Assembly (NCBI GenBank): GCA_034926605.1
Contig: JAYFQV010000012.1
Coordinates: forward strand, 69,767-133,766
DNA length: 64,000 nucleotides
Direction: 5' to 3'
Origin: CALXXL01 sp034926605
GTDB taxonomy: Bacteria > Verrucomicrobiota > Lentisphaeria > Victivallales > Victivallaceae
The notes beneath the pieces are model-generated. The model searched no databases, was not told the origin of the DNA, and worked only from the letters and a program-made list of their open reading frames with translations. Both the position numbers and the translations under genes were made by a program. This document shows, piece by piece, positions 53,749 through 62,117 of this stretch (the stretch's first letter is position 1; each line of letters opens with the position of its first letter).

Positions 53749-53758
53749 ATCCGACATC

Positions 53759-54847
53759 ATGAAAAAAATCGTCATCGCGCCAGATTCATATAAAGGCTGC
53801 CTGCCCGCCGACGAGGTGGCGGAGGCCGTCGCCGCCGGGCTGCGCAAGGTTTTTCCGGCGGCCGAACTGGTATTGCTCCCGCTCGCCGACGGCGGCGAAG
53901 GCACGCTTCAGGCGCTGCTGCGCCTGCCGGGTGCCGAGGCGGTGGAAATACAGTCGCGTGATGCGTTCATGCGCCCGCTCCGCGCCCGCGTCGCCAAACT
54001 TCCCGGCGGCCGTTTTGCGGTTGAACTGGCCGAAATCTGCGGCATCGAACGTCATAAGGACGAATTGTCCCCGCTGCGCGCCACCAGCTATGGCGTTGGC
54101 CTGGCGATACTTTCCGCCGCATCGTTCGGAGCCACGGAAATAGTGGTGTCGCTCGGCGGCAGCTGCTCCACCGACGGCGGCGCCGGAATCCTCCAGGCGC
54201 TTGGCGCGGTGTTCCGGGACGAAGCCGGCAACAAGCTCCCGCCCGGGCTCGGCGGCGGCGGGCTTGCCCGCATCGCGACCGTTGAACTGACCGGGATTCC
54301 CGAACTCAACATCGTGGTCGCCACCGACGTCACCAGCCCGCTTTGCGGCGAGTCCGGCGCGGCCCGTGTGTTCGCCCCCCAGAAGGGCGCCACTCCGGAC
54401 GAGGTGAGAATGCTCGACGCCGATCTGCGCCGTTTTGCGGAGCTCTGCGGCCGCGACGGCTCCTCCCCCGGCGACGGCGCGGCCGGAGGCTGCGGCTTTG
54501 CGCTGCGCGCGGTCTGCGGCGGCAGAACCACATCCGGCGCTACGATGGTGATGGACATGCTCGGTTTCGGCGAAGCCCTGGACGGCGCCGATTGGCTGAT
54601 CACCGGCGAAGGATGTTCGGATGCGCAGACATTGGCCGGCAAATTGTGTTTCCAAGCCGCCGAAGCGGCGCGGAAGCGCAAGGTTAAAACCGCACTGATC
54701 TCCGGCGCTTTGCGCGACCGGGAGCGGCTGGACGGATTTTTCGACCTCACCGCGGCGGCATCTCCGGCGGATGTTCCGCTGGACGAGGCGATACGAAACG
54801 CGGCAACCTATATCGAAAAGGCGGCGGAATCACTCTTCCGTCGATGA
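53759..54847 (+). CDS. Glycerate kinase (type 1)
   Basis: A 362-residue enzyme phosphorylating D-glycerate to 2- or 3-phosphoglycerate. The sequence opens with IAPDSYKGCL and has PLADGGEGT, LGGSCSTDGGAG and ITGEGCSDAQTLAGK, all typical of the GarK/GlxK family (substrate and ATP-binding loops). It feeds glycerate from serine or sugar-acid breakdown into glycolysis. The 3' end overlaps that of the converging ABC transporter gene by 18 bases. There is no ribosome-binding site before the ATG. Confidence 0.94.
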   Translation: MKKIVIAPDSYKGCLPADEVAEAVAAGLRKVFPAAELVLLPLADGGEGTLQALLRLPGAEAVEIQSRDAFMRPLRARVAKLPGGRFAVELAEICGIERHKDELSPLRATSYGVGLAILSAASFGATEIVVSLGGSCSTDGGAGILQALGAVFRDEAGNKLPPGLGGGGLARIATVELTGIPELNIVVATDVTSPLCGESGAARVFAPQKGATPDEVRMLDADLRRFAELCGRDGSSPGDGAAGGCGFALRAVCGGRTTSGATMVMDMLGFGEALDGADWLITGEGCSDAQTLAGKLCFQAAEAARKRKVKTALISGALRDRERLDGFFDLTAAASPADVPLDEAIRNAATYIEKAAESLFRR

Positions 54848-56653
54848 ACAGAGCGGCCCGAACCGGCGGCTGAGCTCGTCATAGGAGCCCTCGCCCGCCA
54901 CGGTGCGGTCGTCCAGATAGACCACCTTGTCGGCCAGCCGGGCGAAATGCTCGCGGTGGGTCACCACCACCACGGTATGCCCCGCGGCGTATTTCTTCAC
55001 CGCGTCGGCCACCAGTATCTCGGTCCGGCGGTCGAGCGCCGAAGTCGGTTCGTCCAATATCAGAATGTCGGCGTCGCGCAGCAGCTCGCGCGCCAGCGCC
55101 ACCCGGAGTTTCTGCCCGGCTGAAAGGTTTTTGCCCTCCTCCTCCAAATGAAAATCCAGCCCCTTCGCCAGCAGTTCGTCCAGCCCCACCTGACGGAGGG
55201 CCTCCGCAAGTTCGGCGTCGGTGGCGGCGGCGCGGCCCAGCCGCAAGTTGGCCGCCAGCGTGTCGGAGAACAGCTTGGCGTCGGCGCCGAGGCAGCCGAT
55301 GCGGCGGCGCAGCGCCGGAAGGTTGTAGGCGTTGACGTTCACGCCGTCGATCAGCACCTCGCCCTCGGGCACCGCGTAGAAATGCATTATCAGCGAGACC
55401 AGCGTGGACTTTCCCGCGCCGGAAGCGCCGACCAGCGCCGTCATTTTGCCGGGCGGAATCTCAAATGAAAGATCGCGCAGCACCGTACGGTCGGGCAGAT
55501 AGCCGAAGCGCACGTTTTTGAACTCCACCCTGCCGGCGAGGCGCTCCGGCACCAGCCCGGTCTTGAGGTTTTCCTCCGGTACCAGCGCCAAAAGCGAACT
55601 GAGCCGCGCCAGCGAGGCCTTGGCGGAAGCCATCTGCACCAGTGAAAACGCCAGCGTTCTGGTAGGATTCAGCACCATCATCATCAGCATGTTGACCGCC
55701 AGCAGCTGTCCGACGCTCCATTCGCCGCGCATCACCCACCAGCAGGTGACCAGCAGAACCCCGGCACGGCAGATATCCGGCAGCCAGCGCATCAGCCGCT
55801 GGAACAGCGCGGTCAACGCGGTGATCTCCATATTAAGTTGGTAAAGGTGCTCATAACGGTGGCGCAATTCGTCCAGAGCGCCTTCCTCGGCGGCGGACGA
55901 TTTAACCAGTTTGATGTTGGTGAATGTCTCCTGAAGTTTGCCGACCATGCCGGAGGTGCCTTCCGAACAGTTGGCGTTCAGAACGTACTGCCGCCTGCCG
56001 AACACCCGCGCCGCCACAAACAGCAGCGGCACCATACACAGCACCCCCAGTCCCAGCTTCCAGCTGAGATAAAACAGCTGCGCCTCCGCACAAACCAGCT
56101 TTATCACGGAGGAAACGAAGTTCTGCATCGGAATGCCGAAAAAAGTGGACAGGCTGCGTACGTCACCCACCACCCGCCCGGCCAGGTAGCCGCCGGAAAC
56201 ACGGTCGAAAAAGTCGCCGGGAAGCCTCAGCAGATGGGCGGTCAGATCCTCTTTCAGACCGAGGCTGATCCGTTGCTGGAGCCTGCCGGACACGAAAGAC
56301 TGGATCGTCTGGGCGAAACCGGAAATCAGATAGGCGGCGGCCAGCAGGCCCAAAATTGGCAGAAACAGTTTGAAATTGCGAGGAATAAGCGCCTTGTCGA
56401 TCATAAACCCCGACAACATCGGCATCGCAAGCTCGCCAAACGCGGCCGCCAGCAGGCAGCCGAGCACGATCGCGATCATTTTCCAGTGCCGCCTGACCTG
56501 GCCGCCCAGCAGACGGCGGATATCCCGGTTTGAGGCGGCTCCCAGCGTTCTGATGCTGGAAGCGTCGGAACTGCGGTGCAGCGAGGAAATCAGGTAGCGC
56601 CAGTTTTCCTGCCACAAACGCCAAATTTTCACCGCTGTCCCCGACATGGGCAT
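54830..56653 (-). CDS. ABC exporter with fused membrane and ATPase domains
   Basis: A 607-residue half-transporter: six transmembrane helices (about 60-330), then an ATPase with Walker A GASGAGKST, signature LSAGQKLR and Walker B ILILDEPTSALD, a type IV exporter layout (MsbA- or peptide-exporter-like). It has no C39 peptidase domain at the N terminus, only about 60 extra residues. It follows the PqqD-like gene by 7 bases, which suggests the two handle a shared modified peptide or other metabolite. Start taken at the ATG at 56653 with GAGGA upstream. Confidence 0.9.
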   Translation of the reverse strand: MPMSGTAVKIWRLWQENWRYLISSLHRSSDASSIRTLGAASNRDIRRLLGGQVRRHWKMIAIVLGCLLAAAFGELAMPMLSGFMIDKALIPRNFKLFLPILGLLAAAYLISGFAQTIQSFVSGRLQQRISLGLKEDLTAHLLRLPGDFFDRVSGGYLAGRVVGDVRSLSTFFGIPMQNFVSSVIKLVCAEAQLFYLSWKLGLGVLCMVPLLFVAARVFGRRQYVLNANCSEGTSGMVGKLQETFTNIKLVKSSAAEEGALDELRHRYEHLYQLNMEITALTALFQRLMRWLPDICRAGVLLVTCWWVMRGEWSVGQLLAVNMLMMMVLNPTRTLAFSLVQMASAKASLARLSSLLALVPEENLKTGLVPERLAGRVEFKNVRFGYLPDRTVLRDLSFEIPPGKMTALVGASGAGKSTLVSLIMHFYAVPEGEVLIDGVNVNAYNLPALRRRIGCLGADAKLFSDTLAANLRLGRAAATDAELAEALRQVGLDELLAKGLDFHLEEEGKNLSAGQKLRVALARELLRDADILILDEPTSALDRRTEILVADAVKKYAAGHTVVVVTHREHFARLADKVVYLDDRTVAGEGSYDELSRRFGPLCSSTEE

Positions 56654-56660
56654 GTTTCTT

Positions 56661-56924
56661 TTATTCCTCGCAGGAAATGTAGCCCTTGGCCGCCAGCGAG
56701 GAGACAAAATCGTCGAAATCCCCGGCCGCGTTTTCCGGCACGTCCTCGCAGGCTCCGGTCAGCTCGGCAAGGATGGTCTCCTTGTCCTTGCCGGCTTCGA
56801 TGCCTTCCCAGATGAACACGCCGACAGCGTTAAGCCCGAAAGTGTCGCCGGTGTCGGGATCGAACAGCACGCCCCAGCCCTCGAGTTCCTTGCGAACCAC
56901 TATCGACGGATTTACTTTTATCAT
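56661..56924 (-). CDS. PqqD-like peptide-binding protein
   Basis: An 87-residue protein with the PqqD-family pattern: an N-terminal IKVNPSIVVRKE strand, GVLFDPDTGDTFGLN-x-VGVFIWE and a helical C-terminal end (LAAKGYI). PqqD-like domains present precursor peptides to modifying enzymes. No precursor or radical SAM enzyme is in the window, so the peptide partner is unknown. It has AGGAAAGG upstream and a TTGCGT-17-TATATT promoter at 56967-56995. Confidence 0.8.
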   Translation of the reverse strand: MIKVNPSIVVRKELEGWGVLFDPDTGDTFGLNAVGVFIWEGIEAGKDKETILAELTGACEDVPENAAGDFDDFVSSLAAKGYISCEE

Positions 56925-56966
56925 TGCGTGTCACCTTTCCTGAGTTTGATTCATAAATCGGTAATC

Positions 56967-56995
56967 AATATACGGCCGTCGGCGGGTAAACGCAA
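56967..56995 (-). promoter_or_regulatory. Predicted promoter of the PqqD/ABC operon
   Basis: TTGCGT (56995-56990), 17 bases, TATATT (56972-56967), about 42 bases before the PqqD start. Confidence 0.65.
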
Positions 56996-57010
56996 ATTTT
57001 TTTTCATTTT

Positions 57011-57039
57011 TTCGCAATTTTACTTTTCCGGTGTATATT
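57011..57039 (+). promoter_or_regulatory. Possible promoter of the exported protein/glycosyltransferase pair
   Basis: TATATT (57034-57039) with a TG extension, 17 bases after a weak -35 TTCGCA (57011-57016). Confidence 0.4.
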
Positions 57040-57063
57040 ACCCAAAAAAACGGAGTCGCGACG

Positions 57064-57546
57064 ATGAAAACTTATCAGAAGATACTGCTGGGCGCCGTAT
57101 GTTTGCTGGTGCTTGTCGGCATGGCGCTGCCGTTCGTTCCGCTCGGGGTCGGCTACTACGGGTTCGATTTCAACAACGGACTGTACGTCGAGGGCAAGCG
57201 CTATTTGTGGATGTTCGACAGCCATAAGGTTTTTCCCTCGGAGCTTTCGGGCCAGCTGAACCGTCTGCGGCTGCCCGTCTATCCGCCGCTGATCCAGATA
57301 TTCGATGAATACGACCTCGTTCCGATGAAAAAGAATCCTTATCCGGCCATGCCGCCGGGATTCCGGCTCGAGTTCATGAAGATCACCTATCCCCCGGACG
57401 TGGTACCGAAAACAACTCCGCACGACGTGCTTGAATTCCGCGATGCGATGCTGAACAAGTACGGCGACAAAGAGACGATCGAGAAGGCCATCGCGCAGGG
57501 AGAGTCGCGCGGCGGCTATATTCCCGACGCAAAATTCGAACACTAA
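57064..57546 (+). CDS. Exported protein of unknown function
   Basis: A 160-residue protein with an N-terminal signal anchor or signal peptide (ILLGAVCLLVLVGMALPF). No family is recognised; the mature part has many prolines and aromatic residues (YPPLIQIFDEYD). GGAG lies eight bases before the ATG at 57064. Its stop TAATG overlaps the start of the glycosyltransferase, so the two are coupled. Confidence 0.72.
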   Translation: MKTYQKILLGAVCLLVLVGMALPFVPLGVGYYGFDFNNGLYVEGKRYLWMFDSHKVFPSELSGQLNRLRLPVYPPLIQIFDEYDLVPMKKNPYPAMPPGFRLEFMKITYPPDVVPKTTPHDVLEFRDAMLNKYGDKETIEKAIAQGESRGGYIPDAKFEH

Positions 57547-58577
57547 TGACTCCCTGCTTCTACCCGCGTTACGGACGAAACGGCGCATCCAGCCGCCACC
57601 GGTTCCACGATTTCGCGGAGCGGTGGACGGCCTCCGGCGCCGAGGTGGAATGCCGGCCGTTTTTTTCCGGGCGCTACCTCGAACGGTTTTACGCCGGAAA
57701 AGGCAAGTCGGCCGCCGGGCTTGCGGCGGGATGGCTGAGGCGTCTGTCCGCGATGCTTTCCATGCCGGACACCCCGGTGATCGAATATGAACTTCTGCCG
57801 TTTTTCCCGGCGTGGTTCGAACTTATGTTTCTGCGCCGCCGACGGTTCTTCCTGAACTTCGACGACGATGTGGAAGTAAAGTATGCCCGCATCCCGTGGC
57901 TGCGCCGCAAATACGGGCGGCGGGCCGCCCGCGCCGCCGGAGTGATCTGCGCCAACCGGACGCTGCTTGAAAAGTTCGCCGCCGTCAATTCCAACACGCT
58001 GCTGCTGCCCACGCCGCTCGATCTTGCGCCGTTCCGGACTCCGCCGCCGGAGAAATTCGAGCGGTTCACGGTGGTCTGGATCGGCACTCCCGCCTCCTAC
58101 GGCTACCTGCTGGACGCGGCGGACAAGCTGCGGGCAATGGCTCAAAAGACCGACTTCGAACTGCTGGTGATCGCCAAGGCGTCGCTGCCGCCGGTACCTG
58201 GCGTGAGGTGCCGCATGACGGACTGGAGCGAGAAAAACGAGGCCGACCTCCTGCGTCGCAGCCATGTCGGCATCATGCCGCTGCCGGAAAACGACCGGTT
58301 CGCGGCCGGAAAATCGGCGTTCAAGCTGATCCAGTACATGGCGGCCGGACTGCCCGCCATCGCCTCGGACGTGGGGGAAAACCGCCATGTGCTGAGCGAC
58401 GGCGAAACCGGATTTCTGGCCGGTGATTCCGCCGACTGGGCCGACAAACTGGCAAAATTGGCGGCGTCCCCCGAGCTTTGCCGATCGATGTCCGCCGCCG
58501 CCCTCGCCGCCGCCGATGAGTATTCCGTCGAATCCGCGTTTGAAAAGTTCCGCGATTTCATCGCCGCCACGCGCTGA
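57546..58577 (+). CDS. Glycosyltransferase, family 4-like
   Basis: A 343-residue sugar transferase of the GT-B fold. The C-terminal half shows VVWIGTPASYGYL, a late G-x-MPLPENDRFAAGKSAFKLIQYMAAGLPAIASDVGENR stretch (the E-x7-E-like GT4 region) and a terminal helix. The N-terminal half starts PCFYPRYGRNGASSRHR, with the basic loop common in these proteins. It may act on surface polysaccharide; no other sugar genes are adjacent. The ATG overlaps the stop of the exported-protein gene (TAATG). Confidence 0.85.
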   Translation: MTPCFYPRYGRNGASSRHRFHDFAERWTASGAEVECRPFFSGRYLERFYAGKGKSAAGLAAGWLRRLSAMLSMPDTPVIEYELLPFFPAWFELMFLRRRRFFLNFDDDVEVKYARIPWLRRKYGRRAARAAGVICANRTLLEKFAAVNSNTLLLPTPLDLAPFRTPPPEKFERFTVVWIGTPASYGYLLDAADKLRAMAQKTDFELLVIAKASLPPVPGVRCRMTDWSEKNEADLLRRSHVGIMPLPENDRFAAGKSAFKLIQYMAAGLPAIASDVGENRHVLSDGETGFLAGDSADWADKLAKLAASPELCRSMSAAALAAADEYSVESAFEKFRDFIAATR

Positions 58578-58590
58578 CGGCCCCGGCACG

Positions 58591-58610
58591 CCCGGTTTTA
58601 CCGGGTTTTT
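58591..58610 (+). terminator. Probable terminator of the glycosyltransferase gene
   Basis: CCCGG (58591-58595) pairs with CCGGG (58601-58605) around TTTTA, followed by TTTTT (58606-58610). Confidence 0.6.
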
Positions 58611-58622
58611 GCGCTCTCCCGC

Positions 58623-58651
58623 TTGTCAATCGCGCCATAAAGTGCTATATT
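58623..58651 (+). promoter_or_regulatory. Predicted promoter of the hydrogenase operon
   Basis: TTGTCA (58623-58628), exactly 17 bases, TATATT (58646-58651), with TGC just before the -10. It lies about 25 bases before the first start codon. Confidence 0.68.
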
Positions 58652-58675
58652 ATTAGGCACTACGGAGGTCTGACA

Positions 58676-58933
58676 TTGAAACCGGTGATTCGCATTTGCA
58701 TTGGAAGCTCGTGCTTCGCGCGCGGGAATGAAGAAAACGTCCGCATAACCGAGAAATTCCTGGCCGACCGCAAGCTGTCGGACGATGTGGACGTGGACCT
58801 CGAAGGCTGTCTTTGCCTGGGAAAATGCCAGAGTGGCCCGATCGTGGAGATCGACGGCGTTTGCCATACCAATGTAACCGGCGGCGTGATGCTCGACCTG
58901 CTCAACCGCCTGTTCCCGGAGGAAAATAAATGA
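58676..58933 (+). CDS. Thioredoxin-like [2Fe-2S] ferredoxin, first gene of the hydrogenase operon
   Basis: An 85-residue protein with the C-x4-C (C8, C13) and C-x3-C (C47, C51) pattern of the thioredoxin-like [2Fe-2S] fold seen in the NuoE/HndA-type subunits. Here it stands alone as a small electron carrier, presumably serving the sensory hydrogenase translated with it (ATGA overlap). The start is TTG with GGAGG seven bases upstream; no ATG fits as well. Confidence 0.85.
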   Translation: MKPVIRICIGSSCFARGNEENVRITEKFLADRKLSDDVDVDLEGCLCLGKCQSGPIVEIDGVCHTNVTGGVMLDLLNRLFPEENK

Positions 58934-60645
58934 ATGACGCATTCCCGGTCTACACCACACCCAACGAATGCCAGGACTGCTACAAGTGCGTCCGCCACTG
59001 CATTCCCAAAGCGATCCGGATCGTAAACGCCCGCGCCGCGGTGATTCCGGAACTATGCGTAAGCTGCGGCCAGTGTGTCAAAGTCTGCCCCGCCCACGCG
59101 AAAAAAATACGCTCCGATCTGGCGCGCGCCAAGTTCCTGCTGGGAGACAACGCTCCGGTCTACGCGTCGGTTGCGCCAAGTTTCATCGGCTATTTCAAAA
59201 ACGTCACCATCGGGCAGCTCGCTTCCGCGCTGCGCAAGCTGGGTTTCGCCGGCACCGGCGAAACCGCGCTCGGCGCGCAGCTGGTCAGCGCCCGTCTTGG
59301 CGAAATGCTGCGGGCCATGCCGCACGGCGTGATGCTGTCCAGCGCCTGCCCGGCGGCGGTGGAGTTCATCGCAAAATACCACCCCGAATGGGCGGCGCAC
59401 ATCGCGCCGGTGGACTCTCCGGTCATAAGCCATACCAAATTATTGCACCGGCTGTACGGCGACGCGGCCAAGGTGGTCTTCTTCGGTCCCTGCGCCGCCA
59501 AGAAGGTCGAGGCCGACCACGCGCCGAAGGACCTGGCGCTGGCGCTGACCTTCCCCACCCTGGCCGACTGGTTTGCCGAGGCCGGGATCGATCCCGCCGC
59601 GGAACCGGAAACCACGCTGGTTCCCGAGCCCGCCGAAGAGGGCCGCTGTTATTCACTGGAAGGCGGCATGAACGATACCCTGCGCAACGCCGGCGACGGC
59701 GTGCGTTATATCGCGGCGTCCGGACTTGACGATATTTCACGGCTGCTGGCCGGCGTCGATCCGGAAAAATGCACCGACGGCAAACTTTTCATCGAACTTC
59801 TGGCCTGTCCCGGCGGCTGTGTCAACGGCCCGGCGATGGACGCGGCAAGCGCCTCCAACACCGCGGTGATCATGCGGACTCTGGCTTTCGGCGGCAGCCG
59901 TTCCAGCGTCGGCCGGCCGGTGCCGGTGGATATTTCGCACGGCTACTTCCGCGACCAGCCCAAGGAGAACGCCATCGGAGAAAAGGAGCTGCGCGAGGCG
60001 CTCGCCTCGGTCGGCAAGTTCTCGCCGGAAGACGAACTCAACTGCGGCGGCTGCGGCTACAACACCTGCCGCGAGTTTGCAAAAGCCAAGCTTCAGGGCA
60101 AGGCGGAAGCGTCCATGTGCCTCTCCTACCTGCGCAAAATATCGCAGAAGACCAGCAACGCGCTGATCAAATACATCCCGGCCGGAGTGGTGATAGTGGA
60201 CCGCAACCTTCAGGTGCTGGAATGCAACCGCCACTTCGCCGAACTGTGCGGGGCGGACACGCTTACGGCGTTCGACGCCTGCGGCAGCCTGTCCGGCGCG
60301 TTCCTCTCGACCATGGTCGAATTCACCGATCTGTTCGATTCGGCGCTGTCCGGCGCCGGCGAGATAGTGCGGCTGAATCAGCTTTACGGCAAGAAGATTC
60401 TTAACATCAGCGTGTTCTCGATCACCCCCGGCCAGACCGCCGGCGCGGTGATTCAGGATGTCACCCAGAGCGAGCTTCACCGCGAGCAGGTGGCCGAAAA
60501 GGCGCGCGAAGTCATCCGCAAAAACGTGCTCACCGTGCAGAAGATCGCCCGCGACCTCGGCGAACACATGGCCGCCACCGAAATCCTGCTCGACGAAGTG
60601 GCCGGCAGCTACGCCAAACCGGAACCGCCCGCCGGAGAACACTGA
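58930..60645 (+). CDS. Putative sensory [FeFe] hydrogenase with 4Fe-4S and PAS domains (HydS-like)
   Basis: A 571-residue protein. Two [4Fe-4S] ferredoxin motifs (C14/17/20/24 and C43/46/49/53) lead into an H-cluster domain with L1 SSACP (137-141), L2 GPCAAKKVE (186-194) and L3 LACPGGCVNGP (291-301). In L1 the proton-relay Cys of ordinary hydrogenases is Ala139, as known for the sensory type of Thermotoga (HydS). The C-terminal half has a further Fe-S domain (C372, C375, C380, C397), a PAS domain (about 415-515) and a helical end. No HydE, HydF or HydG is in the window. It probably signals redox state or hydrogen to the phosphatase encoded next. Confidence 0.9.
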   Translation: MNDAFPVYTTPNECQDCYKCVRHCIPKAIRIVNARAAVIPELCVSCGQCVKVCPAHAKKIRSDLARAKFLLGDNAPVYASVAPSFIGYFKNVTIGQLASALRKLGFAGTGETALGAQLVSARLGEMLRAMPHGVMLSSACPAAVEFIAKYHPEWAAHIAPVDSPVISHTKLLHRLYGDAAKVVFFGPCAAKKVEADHAPKDLALALTFPTLADWFAEAGIDPAAEPETTLVPEPAEEGRCYSLEGGMNDTLRNAGDGVRYIAASGLDDISRLLAGVDPEKCTDGKLFIELLACPGGCVNGPAMDAASASNTAVIMRTLAFGGSRSSVGRPVPVDISHGYFRDQPKENAIGEKELREALASVGKFSPEDELNCGGCGYNTCREFAKAKLQGKAEASMCLSYLRKISQKTSNALIKYIPAGVVIVDRNLQVLECNRHFAELCGADTLTAFDACGSLSGAFLSTMVEFTDLFDSALSGAGEIVRLNQLYGKKILNISVFSITPGQTAGAVIQDVTQSELHREQVAEKAREVIRKNVLTVQKIARDLGEHMAATEILLDEVAGSYAKPEPPAGEH

Positions 60646-60648
60646 GCC

Positions 60649-61836
60649 ATGCCGGAACCCGCATTCCTCGAACTTGAATATTTCCAGATCACCAAGGACG
60701 GCCAGTGCGCCTGCGGCGACGATTTCCAATGGGAGAAGCTCGAAAACGAGGAACGCGAGATCGCGGTGCTGTCCGACGGGCTCGGCAGCGGCATCAAGGC
60801 CCACCTGCTGGCCAACATGACCACCACCATGGCGCTGGAGTTCATGAAGTCCAACAAGCCGATCCTGCGTTCGGCGGAGATCATCATGGACTCGCTGCCG
60901 GTGTGCGAAGTGCGCAAGATTTCCTACGCCACCTTCACCGTGGTAGACATGTTCGTCTCCACCGGCCGCACCCGGGTGATCGAGATGGGCAACCCAGGCT
61001 ACATCCAGCTGCGCGGCACCCGCGAAGTGCCGCCGTTTTCCACCTCGAAACTGGCGTCGGCCAACTGGCCGGACCGCGAAATGGACATCTCCGAACTCCA
61101 GATGGAGCCGGGCGACCGGCTGATCATCTGCACCGACGGTGTGACCCAGGCCGGTTTGGGGGCCGGAGTGTACAAATTCGGCTGGCGGCGGCAGGGATGC
61201 ATGGAGTTCGCCCGCAAACTGATCGAAGCCGACCCCGGCATTTCCGCGCGCGACCTCTCCCGCTCGATAGCGTTCAACGCCATTTCGCTGAACCCCGGCC
61301 GACGCTGTGTTGACGACACCAGCTGCGTGGTCATGTACCTGCGCAAACCTAGGCTGCTGCGCATCATCACCGGCCCGCCATACCGCAGAGAGGAGGACGC
61401 GGCCTTCGCCTCCGCCGCCGTCTCCGACGCCGACCGGGTGATCGTGTGCGGCGGCACCACCGCCAACATACTGTCGCGCGAGCTGGGCAGGAAGGTAAGC
61501 ATCGACCTCAATCTGGTCGCCGTTTCCGGCGGCCTGCCGCCGCCGGGAATCATGGACGGAGTCGGCACGGTCACCGAGGGCATTCTGACGCTGACCAGGG
61601 TGGCCGGGCTGCTGGAGTCGCACGACTTTGCCGACGCTCCCGCCGCCGCGCGCGAGATCATCACCGCGATGGAGGAGAGCGACAAGATCGAGTTCATCGT
61701 CGGTACTAGGGTCAACGAGGCCCATCAGGACCCGAAACTGCCGATCGATCTCGAACTGCGCCGCAACATCGTCCGGCGGCTCAGCGCCGTTCTGGAAAAG
61801 GATTATCGTAAAAAAGTTGATATAAAGTACTTCTAA
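60649..61836 (+). CDS. SpoIIE-type protein phosphatase of the hydrogenase operon
   Basis: A 395-residue cytosolic PP2C-like serine/threonine phosphatase. Metal-ligand segments are LSDGLGSG (D43), CTDGVTQAG (D163) and VDDTSCVV (D222, D223). After residue 235 comes a domain of about 160 residues with VCGGTTANILSREL and GVGTVTEGILTLTR that ordinary SpoIIE proteins lack; I know it only as an extension found in phosphatases next to [FeFe] hydrogenases. It lies three bases after the sensor gene. Its substrate, perhaps an anti-anti-sigma factor or the PAS protein's partner, is unknown. Confidence 0.85.
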   Translation: MPEPAFLELEYFQITKDGQCACGDDFQWEKLENEEREIAVLSDGLGSGIKAHLLANMTTTMALEFMKSNKPILRSAEIIMDSLPVCEVRKISYATFTVVDMFVSTGRTRVIEMGNPGYIQLRGTREVPPFSTSKLASANWPDREMDISELQMEPGDRLIICTDGVTQAGLGAGVYKFGWRRQGCMEFARKLIEADPGISARDLSRSIAFNAISLNPGRRCVDDTSCVVMYLRKPRLLRIITGPPYRREEDAAFASAAVSDADRVIVCGGTTANILSRELGRKVSIDLNLVAVSGGLPPPGIMDGVGTVTEGILTLTRVAGLLESHDFADAPAAAREIITAMEESDKIEFIVGTRVNEAHQDPKLPIDLELRRNIVRRLSAVLEKDYRKKVDIKYF

Positions 61837-61849
61837 GGAGGAAACCATC

Positions 61850-62116
61850 ATGGACCGGATCAAGCTCGAGATATGCTGCGGCACCACCTGCTACATGCTG
61901 GGCGGCGCCTCGCTGCTGAACATCGAAAGGATGCTGCCGGAGGACTGGCGCGAAATGATGGACGTCTCCGCCCAGCCCTGCATGGACGCCTGCGCCCATG
62001 AAAACCTCGGCAGCGCCCCGTTCGTCAGGATAAACGGCGAACTTCTTGCCAACGCCACTCCTGAAAAAGTTTACCGGCGGGTGGCCGCCATCGTCGAAGC
62101 AATGGGAGACAGATAA
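61850..62116 (+). CDS. Second thioredoxin-like [2Fe-2S] protein
   Basis: An 88-residue protein with C-x4-C (C9, C14) and C-x3-C (C44, C48), the same pattern as the first small ferredoxin of the operon, but in the context of the second hydrogenase. AAGGAGG precedes the start. It probably carries electrons to or from the hydrogenase encoded one base later. Confidence 0.83.
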   Translation: MDRIKLEICCGTTCYMLGGASLLNIERMLPEDWREMMDVSAQPCMDACAHENLGSAPFVRINGELLANATPEKVYRRVAAIVEAMGDR

Positions 62117-62117
62117 C

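Noticed and set aside
59737..61887. Minus-strand 716-codon frame opposite the hydrogenase sensor and phosphatase
   Set aside because: Antisense to two genes with clear Fe-S and PP2C motifs; no domain in the antisense reading.
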